DNA from: a virus
IMG/VR virus record: IMGVR_UViG_3300045117_000178
Location: 1-59,847 of that record
Strand: one strand, 5' to 3'
Length of the DNA stretch: 59,847 bases
Shown here in pieces: positions 14,767 through 21,596 of the stretch. A program made the translations under genes and the position numbers. The stretch's first letter is position 1. Every line of letters begins with the position of its first letter. Below the pieces are notes generated by a model. The model saw only the letters and a program-made list of their open reading frames with translations, ran no database searches and had not been told where the DNA came from.

Positions 14767-15122
14767 TCCTCGTCGAGGAGTATGAGTGCTTCATCGAAGG
14801 CGCACGTCTCGACTGGCTGCATCCGAGTCACGGACGGTGGCCTGACCTGGCTGCGAGGTTCTTGCGTGACAAAGAGGACAAGGAGGGATTCCTGGTAGCG
14901 GTCTGGTGGGATGGTCGAGCCTACAGTGTCATCGTTGAGGGCCCGGAGGAACGTCACTCGATCATACAGACCTACCGGTGGGTTCCGTCGAACAGGGACC
15001 GAACTGTGTGGTGGTGCCGATTGTACCAACACCACGGTGCCGAGCTCGACACCAGCAAGGACGCAGCCATCCGGATTCGACAGATCGCCAACGCCAGCTG
15101 TGAGCTGTTCATGGACTACTGA
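14763..15122 (+). CDS. Hypothetical protein
   Basis: 119 aa from GTG 14763, overlapping the previous stop (GTGA); an earlier in-frame ATG at 14745 lies inside the upstream gene. Trp-rich with alternating strands (FLVAVWWDGRAYSVIVEG; RTVWWCRLYQ). No recognised family. It converges on the gene at 15116 with the stops overlapping by 7 nt, and no terminator hairpin was seen. Confidence 0.55.
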   Translation: MILVEEYECFIEGARLDWLHPSHGRWPDLAARFLRDKEDKEGFLVAVWWDGRAYSVIVEGPEERHSIIQTYRWVPSNRDRTVWWCRLYQHHGAELDTSKDAAIRIRQIANASCELFMDY

Positions 15123-15253
15123 CGGCGCGTCTGCACCAAGATCTCGATCTTACCTATGCACGCGCGTGCGATCTCCAGCTGATGTTGGAGATCGTACATC
15201 TTAGCTTCGTCGCGCTGGAGGTCAGTGACCTCGTGGTTGTACGCGCTAATCAC
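15116..15253 (-). CDS. Small helical protein (45 aa)
   Basis: 45 aa, GTG 15253 overlapping the upstream TGA (GTGA). Continuous helix (AYNHEVTDLQRDEAKMYDLQ; QLEIARACIGKIEILVQTRR). The long reading frame above it is shadow. Function unknown. Confidence 0.5.
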   Translation of the reverse strand: MISAYNHEVTDLQRDEAKMYDLQHQLEIARACIGKIEILVQTRRQ

Positions 15254-15720
15254 CTTGCGGACGCGTGCAACGAGCTCATCTCCGGAAATGGGCTTCTCGT
15301 GACCTGCTTGTGGTCGAGCACGACGTACTCTTCGATCTCTGCGAGGTTTGCTATCCGCAGTTCCTTCTTCCCCTTGAACTCCTCCGCGTTCCACACCTCC
15401 GGGCACCCGCCCGTCTGCCGGCAGTGATCCGGTATCAGATACCCCGATGTGTGCATCCACCCCGTCAGGCCGTCGTTCGATGCCCAGAACTCCAGGACGC
15501 TCTTCAGCGGGGCAAGGAGCACGAATCTCCACTCCTTGAAAGGGACACCATGGATCGCTGGCCCCGGAGGGCTCATCCTGTAAGACTTCTTCCACTGGCT
15601 GATCGACTGCTCCCACCACTCCCTCGTCGCCTGGCGATCTTCGTTGTATTGCACACATGTGATCCGCTCTCCAGACGCCGGCAGGACCTGGAAGGACCTC
15701 CTCCTGATCCCGTGGCTCAC
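15250..15720 (-). CDS. Hypothetical protein
   Basis: 156 aa. Contains a basic/aromatic N-terminus and a beta-rich centre (FKEWRFVLLAPLKSVLEFWAS; GLTGWMHTSGYLIPDHC). No motif recognised. Stop-start overlaps on both sides place it in the thymidylate kinase operon. Confidence 0.55.
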   Translation of the reverse strand: MSHGIRRRSFQVLPASGERITCVQYNEDRQATREWWEQSISQWKKSYRMSPPGPAIHGVPFKEWRFVLLAPLKSVLEFWASNDGLTGWMHTSGYLIPDHCRQTGGCPEVWNAEEFKGKKELRIANLAEIEEYVVLDHKQVTRSPFPEMSSLHASAR

Positions 15721-16385
15721 GGGTGCCTCTGACGGATGATTCGCAGCATGTCGGCCACGACATCAGCCGGCTGGGTATTGATCGTGCTGATGTGGTAGAT
15801 CTCCTCCGCCCCCACCGTCGGGATCACCTTCCCACCGGTCTCCATCGGCGCGTAGATGCCACCTGACTTGCCGATGAAGTAAGAAGGACGGCTGAAGCGC
15901 GAGTAGCGCTCGGCATACCTCTCCTGCAGCTCGTTGGAGTCGTACCGCTCCTTCACGTCTCTCTTCTTCATGCGCTCGGCTGCGATCTCCGGCGGACAGG
16001 TGAGGATGAAGACGTAGTTCGGTGCCAAGATCTTGCGGTGCATGAACTCGATGATCTCAGCCGGGTAGTTGTCCTGCTGGTAGACCCAGGTGCTGGGATA
16101 GTAGCGGTCGCACACGACCGTCTCCCCCTGCTCCAGGTGCGGGCGAATGAAGTTGCTGATGTGGTCCCAGCGGTCGGCAAGGAACAGGGGGAACATGCCG
16201 GCTTCGTCCGCGAGCTCCTCACCCTTGAGGATCTTGCGGATGTGGCGGCCAATGATGCCGTCGCTGGGCTCCTTGGTCCAGACCGCCTGGATGGCGGCCT
16301 CGTTCAGGACCTGGACCAGGCCCTTGGAAGCGGTGGTCGTACCGACACCATCCGCCCCATCGATCACGATGAACAGTGGGTCCAT
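15717..16385 (-). CDS. Thymidylate kinase-like protein
   Basis: 222 aa, typical family length. P-loop region FIVIDGADGVGTTTASKG at ~5-22; DRWDHISNFIRPHLEQG and the DRYYPSTWVYQQ motif (DR(Y/S)xxS) at ~93-105; a LID-type stretch RMKKRDVKERYDS. It should phosphorylate dTMP to dTDP for phage DNA synthesis. The usual P-loop Lys (GxGKT/S) is replaced by Thr, which is unusual for a dNMP kinase and could mean altered or weak activity. Operon partner of the gene at 15250. Confidence 0.75.
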   Translation of the reverse strand: MDPLFIVIDGADGVGTTTASKGLVQVLNEAAIQAVWTKEPSDGIIGRHIRKILKGEELADEAGMFPLFLADRWDHISNFIRPHLEQGETVVCDRYYPSTWVYQQDNYPAEIIEFMHRKILAPNYVFILTCPPEIAAERMKKRDVKERYDSNELQERYAERYSRFSRPSYFIGKSGGIYAPMETGGKVIPTVGAEEIYHISTINTQPADVVADMLRIIRQRHP

Positions 16386-16400
16386 TGTTCTCCTCTAAGA

Positions 16401-16922
16401 TCAGAGACCGAGGTCTTGGGCCGACGGCCTCTTGAACGTGCTGGAAGGGAGAGGACTGGTGATGTCCTTGGCTCCCAACGGAGGGGTGACGACCTGTGTC
16501 TTCGCCGGGGCAGGGGCCGCCTGCCTGCCGGTCCCGGCAGTCGGTGGTGCAGCCGCTCGAGCGGACCCGGTTGCGGCCGCCATCTGCGACTGGGTGGCTG
16601 GGGCGCGCTGAACTTGTTGGGTGGCTGGGGCCGGTGCGTTGGCCCGATTGCGGGCAGCTATCATGCCTACCTGTGTTCTGGCCCCGCCGGCAGCCGCACC
16701 GGGCCCGAGAGTCGTACGGCTGATCTGCTGTGCGGCTTGAGCCATCGAGGACTGCCCCGCAGGGGCCGGGGCCGGAACCCCTGCCCCGCGGGACACTGGT
16801 GGCATCTTCGGCGCGGTGGCCGTTGAAGGTGGAGGTTTCGAAGGTGCTGATGGAGCCGGAACGCCGGTAACAGCGATCTTCTCCAACTCATCGAAGAATG
16901 CTGACAGGACTCTGATGTGCAT
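16401..16922 (-). CDS. Pro/Ala-rich protein with FFDELEKIA tag
   Basis: 173 aa. The N-terminus LSAFFDELEKIAVTG matches the tag on several head/tail-region proteins here (29321, 29695, 39603). The rest is disordered Pro/Ala/Gln/Gly (PSAPSKPPPSTATAP; ATQQVQRAPATQ). It is probably an internal or peripheral virion protein even though it lies far from the structural operon. No clear ribosome site precedes ATG 16922. Confidence 0.55.
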   Translation of the reverse strand: MHIRVLSAFFDELEKIAVTGVPAPSAPSKPPPSTATAPKMPPVSRGAGVPAPAPAGQSSMAQAAQQISRTTLGPGAAAGGARTQVGMIAARNRANAPAPATQQVQRAPATQSQMAAATGSARAAAPPTAGTGRQAAPAPAKTQVVTPPLGAKDITSPLPSSTFKRPSAQDLGL

Positions 16923-16940
16923 GCCCGATTCTAGCGCCTG

Positions 16941-17300
16941 CTAGTGGCTGGTGACAAGCGCGATACTTGCGTGATCTTCATCGTCAGTCTGCCAAGGGAG
17001 CTCGATCTTGGCCTCGAATTTGTTGGCTCCCTCGCTCGACCAGGATCTGAGCTTGTCGCCGATGGGGCCTGAGAACTCGACTGTGAGCGCCCGCAATCTG
17101 ATGGTGTGGTCGCAGGCTTCGATGACCATGCGAAGGTGCTGGAGATCTTCGAACATCACGTGCAGGAGTCCGTCCCCGTCCACGATCCAATCGATGGCGT
17201 CAGGACGACCCGATCGGATGTGCGCCAAGAAGTTCTCCATGCGCGACCGCTGATCAGCGGTCATGGGCTCGAAGTGCAGCTCCCACGTGCTGACGACCAT
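16941..17300 (-). CDS. Hypothetical protein
   Basis: 119 aa. Alpha/beta pattern (WELHFEPMTADQRSRMENFL; AIDWIVDGDGLLHVMF; VIEACDHTIRLRALTVEFSG). No family recognised. Its start abuts the stop of the histone-fold gene (17300), so the two are probably cotranscribed from the promoter at 17550-17578. Confidence 0.6.
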   Translation of the reverse strand: MVVSTWELHFEPMTADQRSRMENFLAHIRSGRPDAIDWIVDGDGLLHVMFEDLQHLRMVIEACDHTIRLRALTVEFSGPIGDKLRSWSSEGANKFEAKIELPWQTDDEDHASIALVTSH

Positions 17301-17509
17301 CAGACGTCGTTGGGGCCGACGGTCTTGCCACCGCGGCCCTGGGCGCGGTCGACCGCGCGCTTGACCAGGATGCAGACCTGCTCGCTGAGCGCCTCCGGGA
17401 AGTCGCCCCCCATGCGGAAGCCTTCGCCCCCGATCTCCTGGACGTACTCCTTGACCTTGCTGGTGACGACCAGCATCGGGAGCTCCTTGACTACCTTCTT
17501 CTCTGGCAT
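17300..17509 (-). CDS. Histone-fold protein (bacterial-type)
   Basis: 69 aa, start behind AGGAGGATCACG. It fits the short bacterial histone pattern (DUF1931/Bd0055-like): MLVVTSKVKEYVQE as helix 1 (~12-27), FRMGGDFPEALSEQVCILVK and RAVDRAQGRG as helix 2 (~31-60), then KTVGPNDV at the start of helix 3, where the chain ends. Such proteins bind DNA as dimers. The match is strong in order and spacing; the usual GRKT triplet is GGKT here. With the H1-like protein at 13653 it suggests phage-encoded DNA packaging or masking. It has its own minus-strand promoter. Confidence 0.8.
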   Translation of the reverse strand: MPEKKVVKELPMLVVTSKVKEYVQEIGGEGFRMGGDFPEALSEQVCILVKRAVDRAQGRGGKTVGPNDV

Positions 17510-17549
17510 CGTGATCCTCCTGTGAAGTTACGGTCTACCAACTGAGGAC

Positions 17550-17578
17550 CTTATACCATCGATCAATGATTGTTTGCC
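17550..17578 (-). promoter_or_regulatory. Promoter of histone-fold gene (minus strand)
   Basis: Minus strand GGCAAA, 17 bp, TATAAG, ending ~40 bp upstream of the histone-fold start. Matches the recurrent promoter pattern. Confidence 0.6.
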
Positions 17579-17608
17579 AGCCGGCCGCTTCGCGGCCGCC
17601 GGCTGCCG
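17577..17608. other. GC-rich hairpin in intergenic region
   Basis: GCCAGCCGGCCGC TTCG CGGCCGCCGGCTGCC, a long, nearly perfect stem with a TTCG loop. No T-run on either side. Part of a 344-bp region (17510-17853) with no gene. Confidence 0.6.
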
Positions 17609-17654
17609 GAGGGTGGACCAAGCTGGGTTCGCGGATGGGTCTAGATTCCTACTC

Positions 17655-17741
17655 TATAATTCCTCTTCTTCCTTTTTTCTTCTTCTACATAGGGCCTATT
17701 CATAAGCCCTATGTAGAAGAAAAGAACGACCACACATTATA
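17655..17741. repeat. Inverted repeat flanked by convergent TATAAT boxes
   Basis: In the 344-bp gene-free stretch, a 16-bp perfect inverted repeat (arms 17680-17695 and 17706-17721, arm TTCTTCTACATAGGGC) encloses a 10-nt loop that can pair further. A perfect TATAAT on the plus strand (17655-17660) and one on the minus strand (17741-17736) point toward it. This is the most AT-rich patch nearby. Neither stem side has a following T-run, so it is not a standard terminator; an origin, primer or regulatory site is possible. Confidence 0.6.
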
Positions 17742-17798
17742 CAAGACCTCAGACCTCCCCACCTCAGGGACGACCTGGGCCGGGAACCGGCCCAGGTA

Positions 17799-17827
17799 AC
17801 AAAACCACAAGGCTTTCTTGGGATAAG
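17799..17827 (+). promoter_or_regulatory. Cassette promoter
   Basis: ACAAAA, 17 bp containing CTTTCTTGG, GATAAG, then GATCAGTAAC and AAAGGAG before ATG 17854. Confidence 0.7.
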
Positions 17828-17853
17828 ATCAGTAACTGGGAAAGGAGCTTTTC

Positions 17854-18129
17854 ATGACCAAGGAGAAGGCGAAGCCCAAGCCCAGGGCGAAGCCGAAGTC
17901 CAAGCCGAAGAAGAAGGCCGAGCCCAAGAAGGCCGAGCCCAAGCCCGTGGCGGGGCGGGTCGACGTCTACCACCACTATCCGCAGCCCGCGCCGCCCACG
18001 GTCGCGCCGCCCACGCCGCCCGCCCCGAAGGAGGAGATCACGGCGGGCGGGGTGGTGGCGGAGGTGGTCGGGTTCGGGGCCCTCATCGGGCTCACGATCC
18101 TCATCGGCCGCGCTATCGCCGGCCGATGA
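17854..18129 (+). CDS. Lys/Pro-rich protein with C-terminal membrane helix
   Basis: 91 aa. Residues 1-33 are Lys/Pro/Ala repeats (KPKPRAKPKSKPKKKAEPKK), then VDVYHHYPQPAPPTVAP, and a C-terminal hydrophobic helix (VVGFGALIGLTILIGRAI). Probably membrane-anchored with a basic cytoplasmic tail. It shares its first 20 coding nt with the gene at 7306. Single-gene cassette with its own promoter and terminator. Confidence 0.65.
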   Translation: MTKEKAKPKPRAKPKSKPKKKAEPKKAEPKPVAGRVDVYHHYPQPAPPTVAPPTPPAPKEEITAGGVVAEVVGFGALIGLTILIGRAIAGR

Positions 18130-18159
18130 AAGCTGGGAACCCCTCCCCCGGCGGGTGGG

Positions 18160-18194
18160 CCGCCGGTCGAAAGACTGGCGGTTCATCTTAGCTT
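18160..18194 (+). terminator. Cassette terminator with CTTAGCTT tail
   Basis: 9-bp stem CCGCCGGTC with GACTGGCGG around a GAAA tetraloop, then TTCATCTTAGCTT. Confidence 0.75.
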
Positions 18195-18196
18195 GA

Positions 18197-18225
18197 TAGA
18201 AAATCGTGGTCGATTCAGTGATAAG
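18197..18225 (+). promoter_or_regulatory. Cassette promoter
   Basis: TAGAAA, 17 bp, GATAAG, GATCACG. Starts three bases after the previous terminator tail. Confidence 0.65.
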
Positions 18226-18259
18226 ATCACGTCAACTCACCAGTTACCCAGGAGGCGGC

Positions 18260-18940
18260 ATGGGCCATTTGCTCTACTGCGAAGGGATCATTGGAGCCGG
18301 CAAGTCCGAGTACTGCAAGCAGATAGCCAAGCGCTTGAGCCTGCGTCTGATCAAGGAGCCGATGGAGGACAACCCGTACATCGACCTCTTCTACCAGGAC
18401 CCGAAGAGGTGGGCGTACGAGATGCAGATCTACCTCCTGCACCGGCGCATCGGGCTCCAGCAGCTGGCCGCGGCCGAGGCGCTCTACAGCGCCGAGTACC
18501 GCGGAGCCATCATCGACCGGTCGCTGTTCGGAGACGCCAACTTCGAGGAGCTCCACCACGAGGTCGGCAACATCAGCGACCTCCAACACCACGCCTACCT
18601 GACAGCCATCCGCAACATGAAGCTCATGATCTTCCCACCCACGGTACTCGTGTTCCTGGATGTCGAGCCGAAGGTCGCGCTCGAGCGCATTCGGGAGCGG
18701 GCGCGCGGGTGTGAGGTCAACATCAAGATCGAGTACCTGGAACAGCTCACGCGCAAGTACCACAGCATGATCCAGGGCGCGAAGACCGGGCACTACCCGT
18801 TCTCGCACGCGGTCTCCGTCCTCTACGTGCCCTGGAACCACAACACCAGGACAGACCCCGAGTGGGACTCGGCGGCTGCCAGCCTTCAGCGGTTCCTGGA
18901 AGAGACGCGAGCTGGACTCACGCCAGAGTGGCGTCTATGA
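18260..18940 (+). CDS. Deoxynucleoside kinase
   Basis: 226 aa, ATG 18260 behind AGGAGGCGGC. The P-loop is EGIIGAGKSEYC at ~8-19; IIDRSLFGDANF carries the DRS motif; FLDVEPKVALERIRERARGCE contains the arginine-rich LID. These define the dNK/dCK/TK2 family, which salvages deoxynucleosides by 5' phosphorylation. With the thymidylate kinase and MazG-like genes it supports phage DNA synthesis. It is coupled by ATGA to a one-helix membrane peptide gene. Confidence 0.85.
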   Translation: MGHLLYCEGIIGAGKSEYCKQIAKRLSLRLIKEPMEDNPYIDLFYQDPKRWAYEMQIYLLHRRIGLQQLAAAEALYSAEYRGAIIDRSLFGDANFEELHHEVGNISDLQHHAYLTAIRNMKLMIFPPTVLVFLDVEPKVALERIRERARGCEVNIKIEYLEQLTRKYHSMIQGAKTGHYPFSHAVSVLYVPWNHNTRTDPEWDSAAASLQRFLEETRAGLTPEWRL

Positions 18941-19041
18941 CCGATCTCAAAGTACTGGCCATCCGCGCGGCGATCGTTTTCATATCCGTGTTCGTCGTGT
19001 ACTTCGTCTACTACCTCATCAAGCGCCCGCCAAATGACTGA
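18937..19041 (+). CDS. Single-span membrane peptide (34 aa)
   Basis: 34 aa, ATG 18937 overlapping the kinase stop (ATGA). Nearly all one transmembrane helix (LAIRAAIVFISVFVVYFVYY) followed by KRPPND. Such tiny membrane peptides are common in phages; function unknown. Confidence 0.55.
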   Translation: MTDLKVLAIRAAIVFISVFVVYFVYYLIKRPPND

Positions 19042-19058
19042 CCCCTTCCAGGTATAAG
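19030..19058 (+). promoter_or_regulatory. Cassette promoter
   Basis: CCAAAT, 17 bp, TATAAG, GATCATAACC, then AAAGGAGG before GTG 19085. No terminator separates it from the kinase cassette. Confidence 0.65.
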
Positions 19059-19084
19059 GATCATAACCTGGAAAGGAGGACATT

Positions 19085-19273
19085 GTGCCTCGTAGTCACG
19101 TCGTTGTCGAACTGACGATGACGGACGTGAAGTCCGTCACGACCGACGACAACGCCGGAGAGGAGGTCGCGGTCATCAACGGCGCGACCTTCAACCTCAC
19201 GATCCCGCGCCAGGTCATCGAGGATCTGGCGCGACGGTTCCAGGAGAACGACCGCCTGCGAAGGCGGTCCTAG
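19085..19273 (+). CDS. Small hypothetical protein
   Basis: 62 aa, GTG start behind AAAGGAGGACATT. Two strands (HVVVELTMTDVKSV; EEVAVINGATFNLTIP) and a basic helix (QVIEDLARRFQENDRLRRR). Possibly a small DNA-binding or adaptor protein; no family recognised. Confidence 0.6.
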   Translation: MPRSHVVVELTMTDVKSVTTDDNAGEEVAVINGATFNLTIPRQVIEDLARRFQENDRLRRRS

Positions 19274-19282
19274 TCCCACGGC

Positions 19283-19322
19283 GAGACGGCCGCCATCCCA
19301 TCAGCCGTCGTCTCATTAGCTT
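19283..19322 (+). terminator. Cassette terminator with ATTAGCTT tail
   Basis: Stem GAGAC-GGC with GCC-GTC-GTCTC (3-nt bulge), then ATTAGCTT. Confidence 0.6.
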
Positions 19323-19328
19323 GAAGAG

Positions 19329-19355
19329 GAAAAAAGGAATATTGCTGGATATAAG
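19329..19355 (+). promoter_or_regulatory. Cassette promoter
   Basis: A-tract GAAAAAA, about 15 bp, TATAAG, then GTCATTGG and AAAGGAG before ATG 19389. Spacing is shorter than in other copies. Confidence 0.5.
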
Positions 19356-19388
19356 GTCATTGGTGGATCAACATAGAAAGGAGAACCA

Positions 19389-20387
19389 ATGCGTTCGATG
19401 CCGAAGAGGTCAACGGTGGAGAGCAGCCAAACCACCAACACCAGATCAGACACCAAGATCGTCACGCCGAAGATGGTAGGAAGCTGGGAAGCACCACCTT
19501 TCCAGAGACCAGTGCAGACCAGCAAGAAGGTCCTGGCACTGGTGGAGCAACTGAAGGCGACCGGTAGGCTGGAGGACAGCGCCATAGTGCTCGGAGAATG
19601 GGAGGGCAGGACCTATATCGTCGACGGGCAGCATCGGCTGAGGGCTTTCATGCTGTCAGAGCTCGAGCGGATGTCAGCGCAGGTCACTGTCCACAATTAC
19701 GAGAAAGGCCCCGCCGGGCTGAGAGCCATGCACGAGACGTACATCCATCTCAACAGCCACCTGGCGCGGCACAGGCCCGACGATCTGCTGCGAGCCATGG
19801 AGGGTGTCAACGTTCATCTGCACCAGATAAAGAGCGCCTGCAAGTTCACCGGATTCGATTACATCAGGCGCGGCCCCACCTCCCCCATCCTGTCGATGTC
19901 GACCGCCATCCGATCGTGGATGAGCAGCGCGTCCGACGTCCCCGGAGGTTGTAGCAAGGGGGCGATGGACATGGTGATGGATCTCACCGACACCGAGACG
20001 AAGAGCCTGATCGATTTCCTCAGCCTTGCCCATGAGGCATGGGGGGACGGGGTAGAGAACAAGCCCTTGTGGGCCGGCCTCAATCTCATCCTCTGCATGT
20101 GGCTCTATCGCAACACGGTCCTTGCTCCGCCGCCGGACAACCCCAAGAAGAAGAACCTCACCAGGGCCCAGTTCTTGAAGGGCTTGTTCGCGTTGGCAGC
20201 GGACAAGAAGTACATGAACTGGATCTTCGGACGTAGTGGGAAGGTGAACGAAGATACGCGCAACCCCGCCTATCGGGAGCTGTTGAGAACGATCAAGAAC
20301 AGAATGAACGCGGAGGGTATCAAGAACTTCCACCTCCCCTGCCCCGACTGGTACAAGGTCACGCAGGGGCGACGCCCCATCCCCTAG
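19389..20387 (+). CDS. ParB/sulfiredoxin-fold protein (DGQHR family)
   Basis: 332 aa, ATG behind GAAAGGAGAACCA. Residues ~39-90 hold the ParB-like fold: FQRPVQTSKKVLALVEQL, VLGEWEGRTYIVDGQHRLRAF. The DGQHR motif is the phosphate-contacting signature of this fold, found in DndB- and ParB-type proteins and some nucleases. The C-terminal two thirds are helical and unrecognised. Role unknown; DNA binding or nucleotide-dependent regulation fits the fold. Single-gene cassette. Confidence 0.7.
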   Translation: MRSMPKRSTVESSQTTNTRSDTKIVTPKMVGSWEAPPFQRPVQTSKKVLALVEQLKATGRLEDSAIVLGEWEGRTYIVDGQHRLRAFMLSELERMSAQVTVHNYEKGPAGLRAMHETYIHLNSHLARHRPDDLLRAMEGVNVHLHQIKSACKFTGFDYIRRGPTSPILSMSTAIRSWMSSASDVPGGCSKGAMDMVMDLTDTETKSLIDFLSLAHEAWGDGVENKPLWAGLNLILCMWLYRNTVLAPPPDNPKKKNLTRAQFLKGLFALAADKKYMNWIFGRSGKVNEDTRNPAYRELLRTIKNRMNAEGIKNFHLPCPDWYKVTQGRRPIP

Positions 20388-20406
20388 ACCAAACCAGACA
20401 GACAGC

Positions 20407-20437
20407 AAGAACAACGCGGCCGCGTTGTTCTTAGCTA
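20407..20437 (+). terminator. Cassette terminator with CTTAGCTA tail
   Basis: 26-nt perfect palindrome AAGAACAACGCGG with its complement, merging into TTCTTAGCTAG. Confidence 0.75.
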
Positions 20438-20446
20438 GAGCGCCTG

Positions 20447-20923
20447 TCAACCCCCCTTGAGCAAGGTCTTCGGCAGGGCCTCGAACATCTTCTCGAGCTC
20501 CGTGGGCGCAGCCTTCACGGCCTTCGGGTCCTTGGGCACCAGCTGTGTCGTGGGCTTGGCAAGCAGCCCCTCCAGCAGCTTGCGTAGGTCCTGGAACGCG
20601 GTCTCGGCCTGGGCCATGAGCTTCTTGATGTCCGGGTCGGTCTTGGCCTGCTGCGCGATGTCGACCCCATCCAGCGCCACCTGCAGCCCCTGCAGGACCG
20701 CGGCCTTGATCTTGGTGAACTTGGCGAGCGCGACCTTCACCTTCTCCATGTCCGTCTGGGTGGCAGCCCACGCCATGAAGACGGCCTCCGAGCTCTGGAC
20801 CGCGATCTGTGTGCCCCCGATCACCAGTCTGGCGGTGGCGTACGGGTCGGTGCCTTTGCAGTTGGTGAGGCCGGGACACCCGGCCAGCAGCACGAACAAC
20901 AGCACTGTCAAGATCTTTCTCAT
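20447..20923 (-). CDS. Lipoprotein
   Basis: 158 aa, ATG 20923 behind AAGGAGATCCACC. The N-terminus MRKILTVLLFVLLAGC is a type II signal with an LAGC lipobox at the Cys near residue 16. The mature part is helical (GTQIAVQSSEAVFMAW; VKVALAKFTKIKAAVLQGL; ALPKTLLKG). Candidate outer-membrane lysis accessory (o-spanin) or exclusion lipoprotein; no partner i-spanin was seen next to it. It lies antisense within the plus-strand cassette block, with a TTGTCA / TATAGC promoter possibility just upstream. Confidence 0.65.
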   Translation of the reverse strand: MRKILTVLLFVLLAGCPGLTNCKGTDPYATARLVIGGTQIAVQSSEAVFMAWAATQTDMEKVKVALAKFTKIKAAVLQGLQVALDGVDIAQQAKTDPDIKKLMAQAETAFQDLRKLLEGLLAKPTTQLVPKDPKAVKAAPTELEKMFEALPKTLLKGG

Positions 20924-20987
20924 GGTGGATCTCCTTTTTGCTGATGCTATAGCGACAAGACCGTCGATGACAAGCTAAGATCTGCGC

Positions 20988-21260
20988 ATGCGACGCTTCT
21001 ATCTGTACCGAAGCGTGGACGTCACTGTGGTATCGGGCACCGGCGTGATCGCGGAGGGTATCGAGTTCACCAATGGGTGGGTGGTACTGCGTTGGATCAG
21101 CTCAACTCCCAGTGTGATCTTCTACACGGATGTGGCCGACATGTTGAAGGTCCACGGTCACCATGGATTGACGACCATTCAGTGGGTAGATCGGGAGACA
21201 AAAACGGATAGCGTGAAAAGGTATAAGAACCATGACAGAGGACGGGAAACCGTGCTCTGA
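20988..21260 (+). CDS. Phage hypothetical protein
   Basis: 90 aa. The core DVTVVSGTGVIAEGIEFTNG, VVLRWISSTPSVIFYT and KVHGHHGLTTIQWVD resembles a small conserved protein seen in many phages. The C-terminal 20 residues overlap the next promoter. No clear ribosome site. Function unknown. Confidence 0.6.
   Translation: MRRFYLYRSVDVTVVSGTGVIAEGIEFTNGWVVLRWISSTPSVIFYTDVADMLKVHGHHGLTTIQWVDRETKTDSVKRYKNHDRGRETVL
21198..21227 (+). promoter_or_regulatory. Cassette promoter
   Basis: ACAAAA, 18 bp, TATAAG, GAACCATGACAG. The first possible ATG is only 4 nt after the -10, so the product may be leaderless or a short RNA. Confidence 0.55.
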
Positions 21261-21348
21261 GCTGCCCTCGGCGTCCTACGACCTCGGGATGCCAATTCTG
21301 GGTGGCTGGAACCTCCGATCACCTCCTTTCTTGGTGATTGAAGCCTGA
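21232..21348 (+). CDS. Possible 38-aa peptide or short RNA
   Basis: 38 codons from ATG 21232 to TGA 21348 (starts MTEDGKPCSEL). The 3' half forms a 14-bp hairpin followed by ATTTTAGCTGG, so the stretch from 21232 to 21370 could instead be a short structured RNA. Low confidence as a protein. Confidence 0.3.
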   Translation: MTEDGKPCSELPSASYDLGMPILGGWNLRSPPFLVIEA

Positions 21349-21368
21349 TCGGGGGTTCCATTTTAGCT
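21308..21368 (+). terminator. Cassette terminator with TTTAGCTGG tail
   Basis: 14-bp stem (arms 21308-21321 and 21346-21359, one G-U) then ATTTTAGCTGG. A second, mutually exclusive stem (ATCACC with GGTGAT) is possible inside. Confidence 0.6.
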
Positions 21369-21377
21369 GGAGGGATC

Positions 21378-21596
21378 ATGGGCCACCGACTGAGACTGGA
21401 ACGGCGCAAACGACGAGTGCCGACCTCGTTCGTTCTGACGGCAGAGCAGCTCGCGTTCCTGCAGCAGAAGGCGAAGGAGAGCAGCGACCGATTGCACAAG
21501 CGGGTCCACGCCAGCCACATCGTGCGCGCTCTGATTCGGCGCGCGATGGACGAGGACCAGGAGAAGGGCAAGGTCTGGTATGACGAAGATCTCTAA
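21378..21596 (+). CDS. Ribbon-helix-helix-like regulator
   Basis: 72 aa, ATG behind GGAGGGATC. Basic start (GHRLRLERRKRRV) then PTSFVLTAEQLAFLQQKAKE and HASHIVRALIRRAM, a strand-helix-helix pattern like CopG/ParD-type DNA binders. Likely a transcription repressor or DNA-binding protein. Overlaps the next gene by 17 nt. Confidence 0.6.
   Translation: MGHRLRLERRKRRVPTSFVLTAEQLAFLQQKAKESSDRLHKRVHASHIVRALIRRAMDEDQEKGKVWYDEDL

Noticed and set aside
17680-17721. Inverted repeat read as an attachment site or standard terminator
   Set aside because: No integrase or second copy was seen, and there is no T-run on either strand.
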